A DNA stretch of 9,557 nucleotides from Planctomycetaceae bacterium (GTDB taxonomy: Bacteria; Planctomycetota; Planctomycetia; Pirellulales; Lacipirellulaceae). The notes under the pieces are model-generated. The model was not told where the DNA came from. It was given only the letters and a program-made list of their open reading frames with translations, and did not search any database. Below are positions 5,638 to 9,557 of this stretch, in pieces. Where the stretch lies: NCBI GenBank assembly GCA_002713555.1, contig PATG01000091.1, positions 2,241 to 11,797 on the forward strand, in the 5' to 3' direction. A program made the translations under genes and the position numbers. Numbering within the stretch: the first letter of the stretch is position 1; every line of letters begins with the position of its first letter.

Positions 5638-5835
5638 CTAGCCCGCATATTTCACCCGCTCCTGCTGTGGTAGCCTAAGTCATTTCCTGGCTACGTTATG
5701 CTTCAACTTGCAATCCTCGACGTGTCAAAAACACGCCTCCGGTTGCAAGCCTCGCATACCTTGCCAGGAAATGCCCTTTATTTAAAGAAACTCTGTGGCC
5801 ACCTCGCAACGAAACGTATGAAATATCCGGGCTAG
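5638..5835. repeat. Roughly 200-bp non-coding element with terminal inverted repeats upstream of rhlE
   Basis: The element starts with CTAGCCCGCATATTTCA (5638-5654) and ends with its complement TGAAATATCCGGGCTAG (5819-5835), 17 bp with one mismatch. Nested inside is a second inverted repeat pair and a long hairpin (5681-5773). It has no coding frame of its own. The overall design, with terminal inverted repeats, CTAG ends, internal palindromes and a related copy at the other end of rhlE, fits a miniature inverted-repeat element or a lineage-specific intergenic repeat. No target-site duplication is visible. It occupies the 5' leader region of rhlE, so it may also affect that gene's transcription or translation. 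Confidence 0.6.
5681..5773. repeat. Long nested hairpin inside the upstream element
   Basis: CATTTCCTGGC (5681-5691) pairs perfectly with GCCAGGAAATG (5763-5773). Moving inward, TATGC (5697-5701) pairs with GCATA (5754-5758), CTTGCAA (5707-5713) with TTGCAAG (5743-5749), and CGTGT (5721-5725) with ACACG (5731-5735) around the loop CAAAA. Four helices in register give a 93-nt stem-loop with small internal loops. Such order is unlikely by chance. Confidence 0.7.
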
Positions 5836-5934
5836 CGCAAAACTCACCGAGAACCTCCAAGGTTCTTAGCTTTATGATTACTGTATTGCCCCAACTTGAT
5901 TGCAATAGTGCGCAACGTGTTTGGTATTCACGTG

Positions 5935-5953
5935 TGCGGATGACACATCCGCA
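5935..5953. repeat. Perfect 7-bp hairpin
   Basis: TGCGGAT (5935-5941) and ATCCGCA (5947-5953) flank GACAC. It could be an operator or a small transcript structure ahead of the candidate frame that starts at 5968. Confidence 0.4.
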
Positions 5954-5967
5954 GGCACCAATGCCTC

Positions 5968-6252
5968 GTGCTATCACTTTCATTTCTTCTGGCCTTTGGC
6001 CAAATAGCGACAGCAGCGGGGACCGCAAGGGGCAAGAAAATCAATCGCGGTCGAGGGCAAGAAATCCGGGGCGTAAAAGCCAGGCCATCCAATCAACTGG
6101 ATAGCTCAAACTCTAACCGGCCCGGGATAACAGCTCGCAATGAACTTGGCCGCTTCTGTTTCAGCGGCCACTTACATCGAATTCGAATGAACACAACCGG
6201 CTTTGGCATTCCCTGTAGTAGGGCCGGAAGGTCTCACACCTTATCTCGTTAG
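5968..6252 (+). CDS. Doubtful small frame with a signal-peptide-like start
   Basis: The frame starts at GTG 5968 and ends at TAG 6250-6252, 94 residues. The first 17 residues (MLSLSFLLAFGQIATAA) look like a signal peptide h-region followed by an Ala-x-Ala-like cleavage site. The next stretch is very basic (ARGKKINRGRGQEIRGVKAR). The remainder is not protein-like in any family I know. There is no ribosome site and no ATG in frame. It may be a small exported basic peptide, the broken start of a lost secreted gene, or chance. An 8-bp hairpin inside the frame (6147-6170) argues slightly against coding. Confidence 0.2.
   Translation: MLSLSFLLAFGQIATAAGTARGKKINRGRGQEIRGVKARPSNQLDSSNSNRPGITARNELGRFCFSGHLHRIRMNTTGFGIPCSRAGRSHTLSR
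6147..6170. repeat. Perfect 8-bp hairpin TGGCCGCT / AGCGGCCA
   Basis: TGGCCGCT (6147-6154) and AGCGGCCA (6163-6170) enclose an 8-nt pyrimidine-rich loop (TCTGTTTC). No U-run follows on either strand, so a terminator role is weak. Confidence 0.45.
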
Positions 6253-6570
6253 ACCCATAAGATAGCAGAATAAGAGCGGGTTGCCAAGATGGGGAATTTG
6301 GGAGACGGAACTTACAGTGCTGGCACCTTTTGCATAAGCAAAAAAATGTCAAAGCTTGACGATTAGGGGGACGATACCAGTAGTGCTGACTTTTCTGCTG
6401 GTCGCTGCGCTCGGTGTTTGGAGCCATTTGTGCTAGCAGAGGAGTAGTCCGGGGGGACGCAGGAAACTGCCAATTGATGGACGGCCACACACGGGTCGTG
6501 GGTAGTTTCTCCCCTATGTCCTGTCGTGCTTTTAGTACTGCAGCTGACACGGAACCACGAAAGCAGCAAC

Positions 6571-8982
6571 ATGAATCCGCAGATTCGATCTTTTACAGCT
6601 CTGACCATGTGTGTGCTAACACTCGCATCAGGTTGTAAGCCGATTCAGCCGTTTTTCTTTAATTCGGACGGCAATGTTTTTGGCGAAGGCGATCTCTCGC
6701 ACTACATGAACGTCGCGACTGAAATCGAATATCCGAACGTACACGAACCAAGTTTAGAAGAAGTGCAATCTGCCGGAGCGCCGTTTACTTTGGCGAACTC
6801 CGAAAATTTTGAGATGTGGGATCTTTCTCTGGAAGAAGTCACCCGGATTACTCTCTCCAATAGTCAGGTAGTGCGCCAGTTGGGTGGTCGCATTACGGAT
6901 GGAGGCAGCAATATAGCGGGTGCTACTCCCGAAACACTGCAGCAAAATGCGGCCGCGGCGGTGACCACTTACGATCCGGCTGTAGTCGAAAGTGGAAACG
7001 GGACAGGGACGGGCAGCCCCTTGAGTGGCACGGGTGTGGAAGCGGCACTAGCCGAATTTGACGCAGTGCTCGACAGTAGTGTTACCTTTCAAGATAACGA
7101 TCGCCCTCAGAACTTTGGAGGCGCAATTGCAGGAGGTATCTTTGCCACCGAATTCCAACAAGACACGAGCAATTTCACTGCCGGGATCACCAAGATCGCC
7201 GCAGATGGCACAACATTCGATGTGCGCAATAACACCCTCTTTGACTCCAACAACAATGGCAGCCGAGCGACACCAAGCGACTGGTTGACCAATTTTGAGC
7301 TGGGTGTTTCTCACCCTTTACTCCAGGGACGGGGGACCCAACTCAATCGCATCGCTGGACCACAGACGGCCCAGCAGGCAGCGGCAGGTGTGATCAACCA
7401 AATTGATGGTGTAATGATTTCACGTATCCGACACGACATATCTCTCACTGACTTCGAAGCGGGCGTGCGAAACTTGATCCGTGATGTTGAAGACGCGTAT
7501 TGGGAATTATTCTTTACGTATCAAGATTTAGAAGCACGCAAAATTGGTCGGGATAGTGCTTTAGAAACCTGGCGAAAAGTAAAAGCTCTGCAACGCGTCG
7601 GTGGTCAGGGAGGCGAAGCCAATCAAGAGGCGCAAACACGATCGCAATACTTCTTGTTCCGCTCGCAAGTTGAAACGGCTCTTACCAATCTTTATCGTGT
7701 CGAAAATAATTTGCGATACATGATGGGACTCACCCATACGGACGGTCGATTGATTCGTCCCAGTGATCACCCAACCACAGCACACGTTCACTTTGACTGG
7801 AATACCATTCACTGCGAATCACTTACCAGACGCACAGAAATTCGCAAGCAAAAGTGGCAAGTGAAACGTCGCGAGTTGGAATTAATCGCCACCAAAAATA
7901 ACCTCATGCCCCGCCTGGACTTGGGTGGACGCTATCGGTTTCTTGGTGCCGGCGAAGATTTAATTCGCTCAGATCCCACTGGAGTGACTCCTTTTGGATT
8001 CGGCTCCAATGCCTTTGAATCGCTGACAACTGGCAATTACCAGGAGTGGGAAGTCAATCTCCAATTCTCAATGCCGGTTGGTTTCCGCAGAGGGATGTCT
8101 GGCGTACGTCACCATCAATTGCTGTTGGCTCGTGAACGGGCAATCCTGCAGGACCTGGAACTTGAAGTATCGCACCAATTGGGTAATTCGATTCGAGATG
8201 TGGACTTGAATTTTGCGCTCACACAATCGAACTTCAATCGTCGTGTTGCTGCGGTGGACGAAGTTGAAGCCGTCGAAGCCGTTTATGTTTCGGGCCGAGT
8301 GACACTTGACCTGGTACTCGATGCACAACGGCGTCGTGCTGAAGCGGAATCCGCCTATTACCGCTCACTCGTTGACTACAATCGCTCCATCATGCGGGTC
8401 CATTACCGCAAGGGTTCTCTCTTAGAATACAACGGCGTTTACCTGGCTGAAGGCCCCTGGCCAGGCAAAGCCCACTTCGACGCGCTGCGTCGGGCGCGAG
8501 AACGGGATGCAGGAACCTATATCAACTATGGCTGCACTCGACCGGGCGTCATTAGTCAGGGACCGCATCCCCAGTTTTATGAAAACAATAATTCCGCTCA
8601 AGAGCCAACCCTGTTTCTGGAAGATCCCGTTTTCGAAGACGATGGACAACCTCAGAACGAACAACAGGAAGTTCTGCCAACTCCAGATGCCGATCGTGTG
8701 GATGGGAGCAATTCCGGAGAATCTTATGATCCAGTCGGCTTGAACCGCCTGCCAGTATTTGAGAGTCATCAAATCAATACCATTCCGGCAACGCAACCGA
8801 CAGTTAACCGAGTGGCCCTAACATCCTATGCAGAAGATCTGGAAACGTCTGCTGTAGGAGTTCTACCAATTGCCGAGAATCCCTATCGTCAGGCTGGCCA
8901 ACATACTCCTGCGAACCCACTTCGCACCATAGATTCAAACCAGCAGTATCCGATGGTCCCTGAGAGCGGCATAAATAATTAA
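6571..8982 (+). CDS. TolC-family outer-membrane efflux lipoprotein with a long C-terminal extension
   Basis: This 803-residue protein is exported as a lipoprotein: the N-terminus has a hydrophobic segment ending in the lipobox LASGC, with C22 as the lipidated residue, which also fixes the ATG at 6571 rather than a GTG 15 codons upstream. TolC-type (OEP) features follow. A first helix begins near residue 83 (WDLSLEEVTRITLSNS); a beta segment follows at about 161-225 (AEFDAVLDSSVTF, FTAGITK). PLLQGRG is at about 249-255, and long helices run from about 291 (VRNLIRDVEDAYWELFFTYQDLEAR). The second half repeats the plan (LMPRLDLGGRYRF, WEVNLQFSMPVG) and ends with LDLVLDAQRRRAEAE-x-YYRSLVDYN near 580-610. 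The channel would span the outer membrane and work with inner-membrane pumps, none of which are in view. Usual TolC proteins are 420-500 residues; here inserts near the start and a polar, Pro/Gln/Asn-rich tail from about 660 add the rest. Confidence 0.9.
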   Translation: MNPQIRSFTALTMCVLTLASGCKPIQPFFFNSDGNVFGEGDLSHYMNVATEIEYPNVHEPSLEEVQSAGAPFTLANSENFEMWDLSLEEVTRITLSNSQVVRQLGGRITDGGSNIAGATPETLQQNAAAAVTTYDPAVVESGNGTGTGSPLSGTGVEAALAEFDAVLDSSVTFQDNDRPQNFGGAIAGGIFATEFQQDTSNFTAGITKIAADGTTFDVRNNTLFDSNNNGSRATPSDWLTNFELGVSHPLLQGRGTQLNRIAGPQTAQQAAAGVINQIDGVMISRIRHDISLTDFEAGVRNLIRDVEDAYWELFFTYQDLEARKIGRDSALETWRKVKALQRVGGQGGEANQEAQTRSQYFLFRSQVETALTNLYRVENNLRYMMGLTHTDGRLIRPSDHPTTAHVHFDWNTIHCESLTRRTEIRKQKWQVKRRELELIATKNNLMPRLDLGGRYRFLGAGEDLIRSDPTGVTPFGFGSNAFESLTTGNYQEWEVNLQFSMPVGFRRGMSGVRHHQLLLARERAILQDLELEVSHQLGNSIRDVDLNFALTQSNFNRRVAAVDEVEAVEAVYVSGRVTLDLVLDAQRRRAEAESAYYRSLVDYNRSIMRVHYRKGSLLEYNGVYLAEGPWPGKAHFDALRRARERDAGTYINYGCTRPGVISQGPHPQFYENNNSAQEPTLFLEDPVFEDDGQPQNEQQEVLPTPDADRVDGSNSGESYDPVGLNRLPVFESHQINTIPATQPTVNRVALTSYAEDLETSAVGVLPIAENPYRQAGQHTPANPLRTIDSNQQYPMVPESGINN

Positions 8983-9030
8983 GAGCAGTCACGCACGCTA
9001 GTGCCACAGAGGGCGTTCCCTACAGAGTTC

Positions 9031-9074
9031 TTTGCTGGCTTTGCTTCTCGTTATTCACCTTTTTGCCAGGCAAA
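9031..9074 (+). terminator. Imperfect inverted repeat between the TolC-like gene and tmk
   Basis: TTTGCTGGC (9031-9039) is complementary to GCCAGGCAAA (9065-9074) except for one bulged base. The loop is 25 nt and no T-run follows. It is the only structure noticed in the 153-bp gap, and a role as terminator or tmk leader element is speculative. Confidence 0.2.
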
Positions 9075-9135
9075 CACTCGGTTCCTTGAAAAATACGAAT
9101 AGGACAGCACGGCTCTATGCAGTAAAACTGTGGCT

Positions 9136-9557
9136 ATGTTCTTTTCATTCGACGGTATCGACGGTGTTGGCAAAACGACCCAAATGCAGCTTTTCTGCCA
9201 GTGGCTCGAGCAAACGGGCCACGAAGTAGTCACCTGCCGTGACCCAGGCAGCACTCCGCTGGGCGAAAAAGTGCGTGAATTGCTCCTCAACAGTGGTGCA
9301 GAAACACCCATTTCTGCTCGTTGCGAAATGCTGCTGTATATGGCCGCCCGGGCTCAACTGGTTGAGCAAGTCATCGCGCCGGCCTTGGCATCAGAGAAGA
9401 CCGTAGTCTCAGATCGTTACTTGCTCGCCAACGTTGTGTATCAGGGCTATGCTGGTGGTCTTGATGTCGCATCGGTACGTGCTGTCGGAGCCATCGCCAC
9501 TGAGGATCTTGTACCGCATTGCACTTTTGTTCTCGACATGTCTCCCACCGAAGCTCG
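9136..9557 (+). CDS. tmk: Thymidylate kinase, N-terminal part (runs off the window)
   Basis: The first 140 residues of dTMP kinase, which phosphorylates dTMP to dTDP in the cytoplasm for DNA synthesis. The P-loop is FDGIDGVGKTTQ (residues 5-16). RDPGST (35-40) matches the R-E/D-PG-G/S-T segment that positions dTMP. The DRY motif is at 93-95, followed by ANVVYQGYAGG, where the substrate-binding helix is expected. The beta strand CTFVLDMSP at the edge fits the next core strand. Start: ATG 9136; an in-frame GTG two codons upstream (9130) is possible, and neither has a strong ribosome site. The lid region and C-terminus lie outside. The 153-bp gap from the TolC-like stop makes co-transcription possible but not evident. 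Confidence 0.95.
   Translation, partial: MFFSFDGIDGVGKTTQMQLFCQWLEQTGHEVVTCRDPGSTPLGEKVRELLLNSGAETPISARCEMLLYMAARAQLVEQVIAPALASEKTVVSDRYLLANVVYQGYAGGLDVASVRAVGAIATEDLVPHCTFVLDMSPTEA

Larger units (their letters stand above)
5836..6570. other. Long intergenic region upstream of the TolC-like gene
   Basis: About 735 bp with no confident gene. It holds a weak candidate secreted peptide frame (5968-6252) and several palindromes: TGCGGAT/ATCCGCA (5935-5953), TGGCCGCT/AGCGGCCA (6147-6170) and TTTTGC/GCAAAA (6328-6343). Promoters for the rightward TolC-like gene must lie here; TTGACG (6356-6361) resembles a -35 box but has no good -10 partner at 16-18 bp. A long minus-strand frame over 6161-6550 looks random in composition. 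Confidence 0.45.

Noticed and set aside
5568..5648. Upstream ATG that would lengthen RhlE by 27 residues
   Set aside because: The ATG lies within the inverted repeat and the added residues are unlike any RhlE start, while the internal MNFSELGL matches the family N-terminus.
6321..6335. Sigma-54-like site TGGCACCTTTTGCAT
   Set aside because: The GG and GC dinucleotides are about two bases too close compared with the -24/-12 consensus spacing.
6328..6343. TTTTGC-ATAA-GCAAAA hairpin as a terminator
   Set aside because: The A/T-only outer stem is weak and on the plus strand it is followed by As, not Ts; no upstream minus-strand gene needs it.
6161..6550. 129-residue minus-strand frame upstream of the TolC-like gene
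   Set aside because: No motif, irregular composition, and it spans a perfect hairpin at 6147-6170 at its end; looks like a chance frame.

Overview
This 9.6 kb window looks like a planctomycete chromosome, most likely Pirellulales. The evidence is: a secreted DUF1570-type metallopeptidase; the remnant of a surface protein with the RLEAMEERPLMA leader motif (a variant of the planctomycete LEPLEDRRLLA-type motif); a very long TolC-like outer-membrane lipoprotein with a PLLQGRG motif; weak or absent Shine-Dalgarno sites; and long intergenic regions. Species cannot be fixed from the sequence alone.

Layout. Positions 1-1030 look like a genomic scar or island edge. They hold the 3' end of an unknown gene (+), tRNA-Lys(CTT) (-), the catalytic C-terminal part of a tyrosine recombinase whose reading frame runs into the tRNA (-), and a truncated N-terminal leader of a giant surface protein (-). 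Positions 1232-2392 encode an exported zinc-metallopeptidase-like protein (-). Positions 2393-3001 are largely empty apart from one clear inverted repeat. A small hypothetical gene (+, 3002-3271) is followed by a strong GC-rich hairpin, the tmRNA gene ssrA (+, 3464-3821) and a compound terminator-like structure. rhlE, a DEAD-box RNA helicase gene (-, 4125-5567), follows. It is bracketed by two related non-coding repeat elements that carry the sequence AAATATGCGGGCTAG. About 700 bp with little coding signal then precede a TolC-like gene (+, 6571-8982). The window ends inside tmk, thymidylate kinase (+, from 9136).

How the genes relate. ssrA (ribosome rescue), rhlE (RNA remodelling) and tmk (dTTP synthesis) are housekeeping genes. 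The DUF1570 protein and the TolC-like protein belong to the envelope. I see no tight operon: the only same-strand neighbours that might be co-transcribed are the TolC-like gene and tmk, 153 bp apart, and the small gene ahead of ssrA. I found no defence system, CRISPR array or biosynthetic cluster. The most notable signals are the paired repeat elements around rhlE, one forming the core of a nested hairpin upstream of the gene and the other overlapping its stop codon, and the recombinase/tRNA/truncated-surface-protein junction.
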